NCBI GenBank assembly: GCA_021234155.1
Contig: JAJEKV010000112.1
Location: forward strand, 126,001 to 190,000
Direction: 5' to 3'
Source: Isoetes taiwanensis
Taxonomy: Eukaryota; Streptophyta; Lycopodiopsida; Isoetales; Isoetaceae
DNA: 64,000 nucleotides
How positions within the stretch are numbered: position 1 is the stretch's first letter; the number at the start of each line of letters is the position of its first letter. The position numbers were made by a program, and so were the translations under genes. Below, in pieces: positions 23,701 through 35,500 of this stretch. The notes beneath the pieces are model-generated. The model searched no databases. It worked only from the letters and a program-made list of their open reading frames with translations, and had not been told where the DNA came from.

Positions 23701-24290
23701 TGTGCCAGACCAATTTTTCTGAAAACCCTGTCAGACATTGTTGTAGGATATTATTAGAGCTATGAATAAGTGCTGGTCAATCCAGTTATAGCAGATGATA
23801 TGTCCAAACTGGCACGGAATTTTACAGCCTTAATTCGGCTCAAGAACCTGCAGTGTTGGGTGGGAGTTGCCCTTTTTATTTATCTCCTTATGTTGGTTTT
23901 GTATTGCGGCTCCGCCACATCTGGCATAGCCGTGTTGAGCTCTGTTCGTTCTTCGATTTTTCCTTCAATTCCAGCCCCCATAGAATCCTGGTTCCATTCA
24001 AGGTCCTGGGCTGTGTATTTGGCCCTCGATTTCTCTGCCTCTGCATTTCCATGTTATATTTATGTTTCCAAAACATCGAACCCTTTTCTGATACATCTGA
24101 AACATCAAACTCTTTTTTGGCTTTTCTCATACGAAGCCGGATTTTCTGATACCAAGCCGGACCAGAAGGGGGAGCTTAGGCCGGGCTTCCAATATCCAGT
24201 TTAAATCATGCTCCCTACACAAACCGCCCTTAGATCCGGCTCCGGCTTCAAGCACTGTAAGTATTACTGTTTGTTTTTTATTTGAAGCTA
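20706..24290. other. Spacer with short local duplications, no supported gene
   Basis: A 45-bp block (GCTAGGCAAACCTAGCAAG and flanks) occurs at about 22619-22668 and again at 22761-22808. A 21-bp unit is doubled at 23142-23185. The open frame 23770-24204 has no recognisable family. I see no RNA gene. Confidence 0.45.
23341..23362. repeat. Perfect GC palindrome
   Basis: CGCGGCGGCC-TT-GGCCGCCGCG forms a 10-bp all-GC stem with a 2-base loop in AT-rich surroundings. The bases after it (ATAAATTTCTTG) do not end in CTRR, so it does not qualify as a Helitron 3' end. Confidence 0.7.
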
Positions 24291-24292
24291 GT

Positions 24293-24900
24293 AGGGGACG
24301 GCGGTGTTGCCCTTGTATAATCTCTCTGGAAGATTTAGAATGTAATTGATTCCAAGGGGACGGCACCGTTGCCATATTTTGTATCAGATTTCAAATCCAG
24401 AAATGGCAGCCGTTGCTTCAGTTTTATATTCTTCTGGAACATATTGGCTTATTCTATCTCTGATTATAGATTTTATCTCGATTCAAATGCCAGCCAATGC
24501 AAGGGGATGGCACCGTTGCCTTATAATTTATCTGATTTTAAATCCGGAAATGACAGATGTTGCTTAACATATTGTCTACATTTGAATCAAGATAGCAGCC
24601 GTTTCAAATCACAGGATGTAGACATCAAGATAACAGCCGTTTCAAATCACGGTACTGCCAGCCAATACAAGGGGACGGCACCGTTGCAAAGATTTGACTG
24701 AATCCAGAACATATTAAATGTTCATTTTCGGAGCTTCTGGCATTGGTCATGGAGCGTCTGGCATAGGTCATCGACTAAGTACTGTTCAAATACGCTGACA
24801 TTAATAGGGGACGGCACCGTTGCCTTATTTCTAGTCTGTGGAAGATCTGATATGTGTTTCAACCCAAGGGGACGGCACCGTTTCCATATATCAGATTTTA
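24293..24900 (+). repeat. Cluster of GGGGACGGCACCGTTGCC elements
   Basis: The 18-mer or a close variant occurs six times (about 24294, 24357, 24504, 24670, 24808, 24868), always as AAGGGGACGGCACCGTTGC or similar. Three copies are followed within 60 bp by a second shared block, AAATCC(G/A)GAAATGACAG. The spacing is irregular (60-165 bp), so this is a decayed composite repeat, just upstream of the next pseudogene. Confidence 0.75.
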
Positions 24901-25186
24901 TCAGATTGTAAATCCGGAAATGACAGCCGTTGCTTTAGTTTTGTCAAATTCTACCGGAAATGACAGCCGTTCCTTTAGTTTTGTCTTCTTGAAGAATATA
25001 TTGTCTTATTCTGCTCTAGAACATATTGTCCTATTCTGTTCCAGAACACAGAATGTTAAACAGAAATTTTGTCCTATTTTGTTCTAAAACACAGAATGTT
25101 AAACAGAAATTTTGTCCCCTGTCACTAATCAAATGCATTGTGTACATCTTAACTTATGTTGTATTTCTTGCAGTGTGGCCTCTGTT

Positions 25187-26186
25187 ATGGTAGAAACAAG
25201 GAACACTCAACCAGATTTGCAGCCTACTAGACTCGTCACTCCTAAAAGAAAGCCAAGCAGTCGTCAGACACATCGAAGTTTGGCCATGTCGTTTGAATCT
25301 ACTGCAGATCCAGTAGAGACAATAGAAGGGCCTGCAGATACGATAATTGACATAGACAAAAAAACAGGAAATATTGCTATGCCATTGGATGACTATACAT
25401 TTGTTATGGAAGAAGAAGAGGGAGCAGCACTTATTGAGAAAGATAACAATGCCACAGATAATACTAAAGCAAACAGAAAAGAAAAAGGACAGAAAAAAGG
25501 GCAAAGTTCAGGATCTGATGATGATGTTCTTGGTGACTTATCTGCGTCTTTTACTGTGGAAGTGATTTCAGAAACCTTGGATGCACTAGCGTTAAAGAGG
25601 GATACATAACCACACATGATTCCATTATGTCGGATTAGGATAAATGAGGAGGTCCGCAAAGTGGGTTCAAGGGCGCAAATACTAAGAGATACAGCAAAAG
25701 GTGATGTTATTCCAGTGACTAATGAGGACATTGATGGTTGGGACCCGTATTGGCAAGAAGTGAATAAGGCATTTGAAGAGTCATTGGTACATAACAAGGA
25801 CTGGTGAGATTTTCGTGGTAGAATGTTTCTTTGCTGGGATGGCAACCATCGAACTGAGGCATGGATGTCTAAAATCAACGGTACATACAAATATGTCAAA
25901 TTCAAACATATTTGTGTTCGTGCTGATTTTATAAACATCGACGAGCCGAACGAGACAATACTAGTTGCTGCAAAGAACATAATAAACTTGTGAGTTTTTT
26001 AGCTTTTCTATTCTTATATGCAAATCATTCTTGTTCACTTGCAGAAATTGCTTGTTGTAGACTGAACGAGATTGGTGTTGTTCGTACAAGTCCACAGTGT
26101 TGTCTTCAATGTCAAGTATTGAGCAAAAAGTAAAGAAACGCAAACGATGTCTTTACATCGATGACGAGGCACAAGAAGATACTTGA
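25187..26186 (+). pseudogene. DGNHR-motif protein, single frame with two stops
   Basis: An acceptor (TTTCTTGCAG at 25173) precedes an ATG at 25187. One frame then runs to about 25990, broken only by TAA (25607) and TGA (25805). The N-terminal half is disordered and charged (RLVTPKRKPSSRQTHRSLA, then acidic and Lys-rich). The conserved-looking C-terminal half reads IPLCRIRINEEVRKVGSRAQ, VTNEDIDGWDPYWQEVNKAF and GRMFLCWDGNHRTEAWM. IRIN near the start and DGNHR later recall the ParB/DGQHR fold, but this is weak. A GTGAGT donor at 25991 and a downstream exon (about 26062-26186, ending VKKRKRCLYIDDEAQEDT) with a nuclear-localisation-like KKRKR fit a spliced gene. Both stops could be C-to-T changes of Gln/Arg or Trp codons. 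Confidence 0.5.
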
Positions 26187-27070
26187 TCTGAAAATATAAA
26201 ATATCTCTGTCATTTATACATTGGGTTTAGTCTCTGCAATTATTGCAGTGACGTAAATTACTATGCTATTCGGATTTTCTAATACTGTAATCGATCTGTC
26301 TACTTTCTAGGTATAACTCTCCAATTCTTCTTTGTTATATTATCTAGATACCAACGTTGTTCTACGATTGGGTTGTTTAAGTCTACGGTGCAAGGTGCTG
26401 TCCCTTTTGGAGGCAAACATTGTATCTTGTCGATTCTTGGAATATTAAGAATATTCTATAAAAACTCAAAAAACATGTTTCAAAAAAACCTAAAAAAAAT
26501 TCCCCCCTTCACCATTTATGCCCATCTATGGGTTTACATGATACATGTATGGGTCATGGCAATAGATACATCATATAAGGAAGATTATATGTACCACGAG
26601 TAAGACTTATGCTTTGCAATAGGTTAACACACCCTAAATAAATGAAAGATGTGACCTCTTCAATTGCACGCTTGCAATATTGGCGTCTCAAAGGAAATAT
26701 TGCTTCATCTTTAATAACTACCAACTGAGGCACTGGCTCCGCCAGCGCTAAATTCTTGTATCTTTATATTATAAAATTATCCTATAAGTATGTATGTCAT
26801 GCATCAAACATGTCGGGCTCGGATTGTGCCACGTGGCATGTCAGGTGTATTTTTTTAATGCCAAAAGTGCTATAGGCACTCAAAAAGGTGTGTCATCATG
26901 GAGACATAATTTAAACGACCCCATTTGAGCAAGCCAACAATGAAGATGATGCCACGTCAGAGGGTTCTTTAGAATTTGTTTTTCCAGATACGGTTGTTTT
27001 CTTTAGGGTTCGCGAGGGCGCCAGGGCCCAGTTGCCTTTGAAGAAGAGGATTTCGGCAGGGAGCTGATGG
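26187..27070. other. Spacer, no gene seen
   Basis: No supported coding region. The open frame 26373-26603 shows no family resemblance. Confidence 0.45.
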
Positions 27071-27470
27071 CTGAAGCATTTTGGCATGGGGGCTGATGGC
27101 TGGCTGTGACGATTCCCTAAAATATCAAATCCAGCTCTTGAGTAAGAGGTTAGAAAAATGTGGCATTTCTTTCTTCAGATTTAATGGCCGATAGCCCTGG
27201 GAACAAGAAGGAGAAGTCATTTCTTCATCTCTTGCCTCGATTGCAATTATGGCTGAAGCATCTTGGCATGAAGCATGAAGCATTTTGGCATGGGCACTGA
27301 TGGCTGGCTATGACGTTTCCCTAAAATATCAAGTCCGGTCCTTGAGTAAGAGGTTAGAAAAATCTCACATTTCTTCCTTCAGATTTAATGGTGGATAGCC
27401 CAGCGAACAGGAAGGAGAAGTTGTTCCTTCATCTCTTGCCTCGATTGCAACTATCCTCCCGTCCAAGAGT
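27071..27470 (+). repeat. Two-copy direct repeat of about 220 bp with a shared start exon
   Basis: Blocks at about 27071-27252 and 27291-27472 both carry GCTGATGGCTGGCT, CCTAAAATATCAA, TTGAGTAAGAGGTTAGAAAA and CTTCAGATTTAATGG. Each opens a frame beginning M(A/V)DSP and then KEK, FLHLLPRLQL. The second copy is the one that continues into the longer open frame 27388-27741. Confidence 0.7.
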
Positions 27471-27741
27471 AGCATATTTATGTAAGGATTTGCTCATTTG
27501 TGACTATTCATTACTTTCAAGAGTCGTTAAACATTTGCGCAAACAGGTCGTTTTTATGCCTTTGAGAAAGCTCATCGCTTGGTTCCCATGTTTAGTGGAA
27601 GAAGGGTCAGGCAATTCGAAACGAGACTGCTACATCGTCTGGAAAGGATACAGATCCATCTCCATGTTTGAACTTTGCATGATTGAATTGAAACGGTTGT
27701 CAAATCTTTACATCAAATCAGTTCCAGATACAATAATCTGA
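27388..27741 (+). CDS. Unrecognised open frame of 117 codons
   Basis: Starts MVDSPANRKEKLFLHLLPRL and stays open to 27741. Its first 22 codons are mirrored in the upstream repeat copy with mostly conservative changes, which suggests past coding use. A possible donor (TATGTAAGG) near 27480 would end the exon early, so the rest of the frame may be chance. No family recognised. Confidence 0.25.
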   Translation: MVDSPANRKEKLFLHLLPRLQLSSRPRVAYLCKDLLICDYSLLSRVVKHLRKQVVFMPLRKLIAWFPCLVEEGSGNSKRDCYIVWKGYRSISMFELCMIELKRLSNLYIKSVPDTII

Positions 27742-28125
27742 ATCTTTGCATTCTAAGCTCTGCAGTTTGCTCTGCGGTTATCTTTGTTTGTTGAGTCCGT
27801 ATGGTTTATGTTTTGCAATGGCTGGAAGATTGGATTACTACAGTTTGTTTACGGGCCTATTTCATAGAGCATTTTGCCCATATTCTTTAGCATTTAAATC
27901 CGTAATTGCCATTAGTGTTCTTGGCGGTCAAATGCTTTTGCATGTTGGTTTCCAGTTTTGGTGATGATTATAGATGTCCCAGCATTTGAAACAAATCCAG
28001 GGCTTTTATCTATTGTTGCAGCACCCGCCATCCTTGATTTGTTGGGCTTGCGGTTTGGGTTGAGGTTGTTTGAGAGGTCTTGGAGTTTGGCTTGTGCTTG
28101 AAGAGTTGAATATCCTATAACAAAA
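27742..28125. other. Spacer, no gene seen
   Basis: Nothing supported between the unrecognised frame and the GGAA-tailed retroposon. Confidence 0.4.
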
Positions 28126-28129
28126 GCAA

Positions 28130-29350
28130 AAGGAAGGAAGGAAGGAAGAGAATTTTAACGTCCACGGAGCCCAATCGGGCTATGGGACCAGAACAAACAA
28201 AGGGGGCGGAAGCCCCAACAGAACCGTGGGCCGAAGCCCAAGTAAAAACCAATCAAAACATGGGGACAAAGCCCCGTTATCACTCAAAACCCAGGGCTAA
28301 ACCAAGACTGCCCAGGCATCAGTTGGCCATTGATCCCTAATGATAGCTCGGTAGCCTCGTACCTTTGCCCATTTTCGCTGCTTGGCGGGCCTCACGGACC
28401 CGGCACAATTCCTCTTTCGATGCGGAGCGCTCGGGAGTCAAATCTTCCTGCACTAAGAAGGTGGTCCCCTTCAAATGATTGCCATCATGCCGCAAGATGT
28501 GCAGCCTGGAAAGAGCATTTAGAAAGCAAACCAAAAGATGGCGGGGGCGGTCGGGCCGTACGCTTCCACCAGTATCTTGAAAAGGATGCCGTCGGCATGG
28601 ATGTGCATCTCCTGAGCAAAAAAAGAGGCCACCTTCTCTGTGGGGGGGCAAATCACCCGTCTCCACAAGACCCACAATCTCTTGAAAGGCCTAGGTGAGT
28701 GAGTTGTGGCCGTACCCGACGCTCGGGAGGCGGGACCTCGGCGGCAGCTACCGACCGGGCGGCAAATCCTCCCGAGGAGGTCAGGGCACATGGACCTTTG
28801 GTCGGCGGGTCACAAAGTGCACCACTCGCTTTGTGCATGGGAGGGCCCCAGAGCCCATTGGCGGTGACCCACCATCGGGGTTGGCGGCTGTGCCCCACGG
28901 GGCCGTAGCAAACAATTCTAGTAGGATCGACCTCACCGTTGGCAACCGGGCATCGCCTTGGTGAGATGGCGTTAATCCACCGGACCGTGGATCCCATACC
29001 CGGGGTAAACTGGAGCCGAGCATCAAGGATGTCCAAAGTAGCAGCTAAAGAGGCACGGGGGACCGGTGGTGCGGGAGAGGGGCCCAAATGATGGGGCCCG
29101 TCCGAAGGTAGGGGGAATCGGGGGGGTCATAGGGCGGGGATAAGCTGGCTCGTAAAGCCGAATGAGATTCTTCTCCTTACGGGTCTCCGGGGCCATACGC
29201 TTGATCTTTACGGCCATGTTGAGAACAAGGCAACGGTAAAGGAACCAGGCAAAAGGCAGACAAGCCGAGGGAAGACAAATTGGTGGAAGCCAAGCGAGAA
29301 GCAAAGGGTGGTGTGAAGGAACGCAACGGGCTAAGGTATCCACGCTAGGT
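28130..29350 (-). mobile_element. GC-rich retroposon remnant ending in (TTCC)n, minus strand
   Basis: On the minus strand the 3' end reads GGTCCCATAGCCCGATTGGG, CTCCGTGGACGTTAAAA and then a TTCC microsatellite (28130-28149 on the plus strand as AAGG repeats). The same end, with the same microsatellite type, occurs in a 76-bp insertion at 40735-40810. That defines a family that ends in a simple repeat instead of poly(A), as RTE-type LINEs and some SINEs do. Upstream, 29350-28300 is GC-rich with long minus-strand open frames (MAVKIKRMAPETRKEKNLIR, then after a frame break PVPRASLAATLDILDARLQF). I do not recognise this protein and see no RT motif. Confidence 0.45.
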
Positions 29351-30784
29351 GGAACATCAAGCTAGACCATACCGAAACGCGAGTAAAGGAAGCAAGGCTG
29401 AGCCTGTATAAGAGCAGGTCCGAGGCAAAACAGAACAAACAGAAGCAAAGGCAAAACCCAAGGCAAAATTAAGACAAACCGGACTCAGGGTCAGGTGTTG
29501 CTGAGGCCTGCAAACCGGTTGAAGGCGACCTGCCAAGCCCCGCCTGGGCTAAGCCGCGGTCCCGAATCCATGGAGCAGAGGGAGGTTGGTGTTTGATGCT
29601 GCCGAAAAGCCAGTGTGTGATGCTACCGTGGAGCTATGCCATGGCCGAACCCGCTACTCCATGGCCGAACAGATCAGAAGGGGAGCTTGGATGCTGAATC
29701 GTGGCATGCTGCAACCGTAGCAGTTTGGATCGGATCTGGGGTTGTTGTTGCTAGATGTACCTGCTGGACTCACATAAGGAAGCCCTCCGCGGGTCCAAAC
29801 CTGGCCAAGGCGCTCAGGCGGTGGGCGATGGGCGGAAAGGCGCTTCACTAGCAGACAATGTGCATTTGAGACTTCGACCACAATGGAATTTTTGGAAACA
29901 TTGGAAGGTCAGTATTTCTTATGATAAATTTATGTAGGATCGAGATTTGAAGACAACCTATATTGTTATGCCAACTTAGTAGCAGGCAGGTTATGGCAGA
30001 ATAAGCTAGGGTGCTGCATAGATAAACAAAAAAAGAATGCTTGATGACATCAACACAGGACCACTGGTTGTTATCTGCATGTTATAGCTCTTTATCACTA
30101 AGAAGCTCTGGCATTTGTAAAACCTTTAGCATATAGTATGCTCCGAACATGTTTGGCCATGTATTTTATGGCAACCTTTATGGCGCATTTGTGAAGCAGA
30201 GAGGATTTGTGAAGCAAATTCGGTTTATGCCTGTAGGTTTATGCAAAGAGGGAGATCCAGTTCAAGGTCTGTGACACAAATATAGAGTTGACAAAATGAA
30301 AGTGTTGCCGCAACAAAGCATCAAAGCAAAGTAAGGTTCTCTGTTTTACATGTTTATGTTTTTTGACAAAAAAAAAAAAAACCCACTAAGTTGTGCTATA
30401 TAACCAACATGATGCTATATAACTAGGTTGCATTGGGCATCCGGTTGCCTGTGCTGCCAGCATTATATATAATTTCTTTGCCATAAGTTTTTCATCTGAA
30501 AATATCTCTAAATGCTATTTTCAAGCGTATGTTTTCCTGTCATGTTTAGACAATAAAATGACCATAAAATAACAGTTATGAACTTAGCATTCTGACGCAA
30601 CAGGATGCTAAATTAGTCCTTTGCTCTGTAATAATTGCAAAATGTTAAGTTAAAAGAAGCCATTCCACCATATTCGTTTCATATTATTTCTAAAGCTTGA
30701 ATGGAGAAGCCAATTGCCAGATTTGTATTATGCCTATATTTGCATTTCATATTATGATATGCTGTATTTGTTGACCAAATTAAC
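29351..30784. other. Spacer, no gene seen
   Basis: GC-rich up to about 29880, perhaps the 5' part of the neighbouring retroposon, then AT-rich with no supported gene. Confidence 0.4.
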
Positions 30785-32503
30785 TTTTTTTTTTTTTTTT
30801 TTTTGAAGGACGACAATCTATTATTAAGGAATATCAAGATACATACAAGGGATCTGTGACATGGGACTCAAAACCTAGAGGACGAGATGGTCCACTAAGC
30901 AAGACCACCCATACACAGTACATAATCATACTCCTTGTGGCACCTTGAGGCGTTTAATGGCCTCATCACAATCAACATGTTCTGCAACATCGAGATGATC
31001 ATCAACAGACATCAAGTTATCATGCCACTGAATAGAACGCGGCAGGATAGCCTCGTGAGATGACATAACTGACTTCTTTCTTGCTGCCTTCTTCCAATTG
31101 ACCTGTTGCCATGACTTTGTAGCGCACTGAAGATTAGGACCATCAGCCATAACAACCTCAGAACAATGTTGTTAAAAATCCCGCTTTTTATTTTTAAAGT
31201 ACCTCTATAAAAATCTTCACATTTTTTAAAGGATTTTTATGATTTGGTATGGCCAAAAAACAAAATTGCACATTCTTTGCATTGCTTTATTGGACATATT
31301 TGCTACGAAGATGTAGCATGCCAACAAGTAAATCAGAAGCTTATACTGCTATTAGAAACTATTAAGTTCAAGTACAAAGATATATCATAGCTATTTTGCC
31401 ATGCAACTCTTAAAAAAGTTCAGAAAAAACATTATTATAGAGGTTAAGATATATAAGAATTCTATATATAAAGATAAATAAGTTCAAGAATATCATATAT
31501 TTGGATTAAAAAAATCACAACCTAAGGATTTTTAAGGATTTTAAAGATTTTTAATGTATTTTATATAAATACGTTTTTAAAGATTTTTTTCAAAAATTTT
31601 AAAAATCTTTAAAAAATCTTAAAAAACATTTTTTAAACGTACGGATTTTGACGTACTTAACAACATTGCCTCAGAAGCATGAGAAGCAGAAGCAACAACG
31701 GGGAGAGTGGTAGGAACTATAGCTGCAGCTGACGGTGCTAAGGACGACACCATTGGAACTGTGTGTAGAGCATCTTCCATAGCCGAGGAATGCAAGGCAA
31801 CTGGCAAAGGTTGATCATGAATAGATGAAGAAATAACAATAGGAGCTTGAACCTTAGAAGAATGTTGAACAAATGTCTGAGATGCACGAGTACCTCGACG
31901 AAAGCTAGCAAAAGCCTCCTTATCAGGAAACAGACGGGCTAATTCTGGACCATTCAGAAGCTTAAGATCCAACTTCTTATACTAAGGCCCGCTCTTCACA
32001 ACTACACAATCTGGTAAAGGCAAGTCCACAGGCATAGAAACACAAATCCTTGGACCATTCATGATGGAGTGTGAGATATGAACCCCAAGTCCCATTGCAA
32101 TTGCAACTAGAAATTGATGAGCCATTAGATCAGGAGGAAGATTAGGTAACGAGAACCAGCAAGGCATCTTTAATGCACGAACTGTATCTGGTGTAAAGCC
32201 AGGAGAGTAATACTGGTACATTATATACTCCCCACCAAGTGGATCAATCCCTCTTGATACCTGCACCATGTAAAAGTCCTTCTCTTTTGGTATTGATGCA
32301 CATAGTGAACATTGAAAGTCAGGAAATGGCTGGCTATAGCTCCTCACTCTTTTACATCCAACGTGCCTAAACATCTCATTGATTTCCACACTTTCTCCAT
32401 TTATTACAAATTTGCACTCTAGTTTCAGTTCACAATACCAGTGACTACCATCCTTAGATTCATCTAGAAATGGCCTTAAATCCCTCACACAATCCCCCAA
32501 CAA
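30785..32503 (-). mobile_element. L1-type LINE ORF1-like remnant with poly(A) tail
   Basis: On the minus strand one frame runs from about 32503 to 30926, and a poly(A) of about 20 (T run at 30785-30804) follows 120 bp later. The N-terminal part reads FDCxxC-free text ending MPCWFSLPNLPPDLMAHQFL and GPRICVSMPVDLPLPDCVVV, which resembles the DUF4283 region of plant LINE ORF1 proteins. A TAG at about 31982 is the only stop, and a 505-bp MITE with its 8-bp duplication (513 bp, 171 codons) interrupts the frame without shifting it. No endonuclease or RT follows, so the copy is incomplete. The 5' limit is uncertain, since there is no ATG at 32503. Confidence 0.55.
31164..31668. mobile_element. hAT-type MITE, 505 bp
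   Basis: The ends are inverted (CAATGTTGTTAA at the left, TTAACAACATTG at the right). An 8-bp target duplication CCTCAGAA lies at 31156-31163 and 31669-31676. An 8-bp duplication is the hAT hallmark. The interior is very AT-rich and has no ORF. Sub-terminal parts are rich in AAATCTTTAAAA-like strings. Confidence 0.9.
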
Positions 32504-32572
32504 TATTTAAGCTGCTAAAAATCCCAACATAGTAGAGCCAATGAAGAATGCTCTGCATATGCATTATGCACA

Positions 32573-35500
32573 TCTACTTACTTAAAAAGTTTTTGGGGAT
32601 TCTGGCTCACGCCGGAGTGACCCCGGAAAAAGCGTCAATTTCTGGCGAAAGCGTGATTTTTGGTAGACGTTTTTCTTTCCCGGCTGATATTTCGGCATTT
32701 TCAGCTTCGAGGCCTATCTGTTTTCTTTCCTCTTCGAAACGGCAGAGGGGCAGGGGTGCTCGCCGTGTTATGATAGGTAGGATCTACAGTCCAAAATTTC
32801 TGCATCCAGCAAACCGTAGCTTTCAGAGTTAGGGTTCATTCATGGCGCCCAGATAGCTTGAGGTAAATTTTTTGGGTTGTTGTTTGTGCCATGTTTGTTC
32901 TTCTGATGTATGTGCTTGAAGTATGGTGTATCGGCGCCCACCCTGCTCTGTAACGATCGGCCCAGAGTATGATTTCGATGTTCCTCAAACCAGCGAAACC
33001 CTTAGTTTCTTCTGTTGGAGGCTTTTCTCATTCCATCCATGTTTAGATTTCTCTGTTAGAGGCTTTTTTCATTCCATCCATGGTTTCTGCAAAAGGCGCT
33101 TCTGCAGCTCTAAGAATAATGCTTACATCTTTTCAGTGCAGATTTTATGGGACGTTTTTCCTCCTTTTGCAGTTTCGTTTTTTCTCAAATGTAGTTTCAG
33201 GTATTATACTTGACGCTTTGAAGCTGCCATTCGTCTCTTTATCTCCATGTTGTGTTTTTCCAATGCAAAAATTTGCTTAAGATCCGTTGTTGCATGGTTT
33301 TTTCTATAAGGCTCTTTACCCTGGTTAGTTATATCTATACTTGATGCAGCTAATAGTTTGTTTTGTACAGGAGAAATGGGGCTTATATAGGTTAAGATTG
33401 AAGTTGGTATCACGTAGGCTTTTAATATTAGCTATGAAAATGGAATAGCTTTGTTTGTCATGTTCAGCTCTATTATTTTATTTGCTTGCAGGTTTATTTA
33501 CTCCATATTTGAATCTCCTTAAAGCTTTGGGTAAGTTCTTATAATCCAAGAGTCTGAGATCACAGATTTATTTCGATAGTCTATGTTAAAACTGGTGTCG
33601 TTGCGTATATCAGAGACAACCTCTTCCATGAGAACAAGGTCGAAAATGCGTTTCTTGCTTTTTAAGTTGAAATTGTACTGATCATGGGAGTGCAAAGCTG
33701 GACTGCAGCACTTATTATATAGTCTTTCCGCTCCTCAATAAGTCATTTATTATATGTTTTGTTTGTATAATTATCTATACAAGTTCTCTCTTCCTTTTTC
33801 AACAGGCTGGCGGATGACTTTTCATCATTCGCAGGTTATTTTATGAGTTAAGAAGGACAGAGGGCATACTATGATCACCAAATGTGCAATGAGGTAAGAA
33901 CGTCAAATTAAATCTATGTTTTATTCAATATTACCGGGTATTCATAAATGCAATGGCTAATTGAGGGCATTGTGTAGGTTTCTATTTAATTTCTTATTCA
34001 ATCCTAGAAAAACATAGATTCTTACACGTCTGGACTGGCAGCATCTAGCATTTTACTGAATTAGTGTATAGCTTAAAGGCCATTGGCACAATATGTGTGT
34101 AATCTTCCAGTTAGTTTATAGTGTTTATATTTGTTTGTGTTTTCTTTCTCTGGGAGTCTGCCATTATAGAGTTGGAGTTTTAGGTTCAATATGACGTTGG
34201 AGCTGCAGATTTGGCGATGTAGTTGAAGATGTCTATGAAATAGCAAAAACGTGTTGAAGTCGTCTGCAACAGTCTGTAACAGCATGCATGCAGCAGATTT
34301 TTCTGCAACAATTCCCATTTGACAGTAGCTTCCTATTTCGTTGTCCCTAAATCCATTTTATCAGTTTTGTTCTATCTCCATTTTCCTCATGGATTCCCAG
34401 TTCAGTTCACAGACGGATTCTCAGTTCTCATTTCCTCATTAACATTTCCTCATTAACGGATACCGTTCACAGAGCAGTTGGAAAAATCAAGAACATATCC
34501 CTGCTTTTATTTCATCATTGCTAATTCGATGCGCTTCTTTCTACATCTACTAACATTTGGAATTTTGATAAGTCTAAATGATAGTAGATGCTTCCAAATA
34601 AGTAGATGGAACTTCAGAACTTTAGACTTTTGGAAGCATCTACTACAGACTTTAATGACTTTAGACTTATAACATCTACTACATCTGCTTTGATTGCTCC
34701 GCGTAATCTGGCATCTGCAGGGATATGGCTGTGATTTGGCCCCTTTATTGTGGCCGAAAATCTAATATTAAACTCATGTGGCCTTCCCATTACCGTTTAT
34801 CAAAATAGTCCTAAACTCTAGGTCTGTTTAGTTGCATCTCTAACAGCTCTGCAAGATGTGGCGTCCAGTAAAAAATTTATGTGTAAAATTTGGTGGTGCT
34901 ATTTATACTTCCATTTTGGATTCAGTGATCGTCGTTTCTGCTTTTTCATGCCTAGACTGTAAGGTGTAACTGACAGTAAGGTATATAAGAGCATTGTGAC
35001 TAACTACGGTAAGGTGTCCGGAGGCACTCTCTAACTACATATTTATTAATAGTTTGTGTCGTTGATGCAGAACATTGAATCATAACTTGAGGCACAGATA
35101 TACTCTGATTTCAAGGTCGTACAAACATTTAAATGATAATGCCACTAGCATATAGTGTAAAACTCTATTGCAGGTATTAGTTTGATTTGTCATTATACAA
35201 ATTACTGAAATATTATGCTGAAATTATTGATGGTTTTGAGATGTAGACATTTTAAAATTTTCTTTTTATGACGAACATGTTTTGGACGTATGCAGGACCA
35301 TGCTTCCCAACTATAGCATCTGCACAATAGGTAATATCCTCTGACGGAGTTATTTTAATACGAAATTCTAGAACTGGATTCTGCAATGAGAACAATCTTG
35401 AAAATTTTGAATGGGTCATTGCTTCTAAACCTTGCAGGATAATGAATTGTCCTGTGTAGAAGAGCATATGGCCATACATATTACACCTCCTTGCAGCAGA

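Noticed and set aside
24293-24900. CRISPR-like array
   Set aside because: Irregular spacing, impure repeats and a eukaryotic context.
28300-29350. GC-rich plus-strand frames as genes
   Set aside because: The minus-strand frames agree with the orientation of the microsatellite-tailed end. The plus-strand ones are complements.
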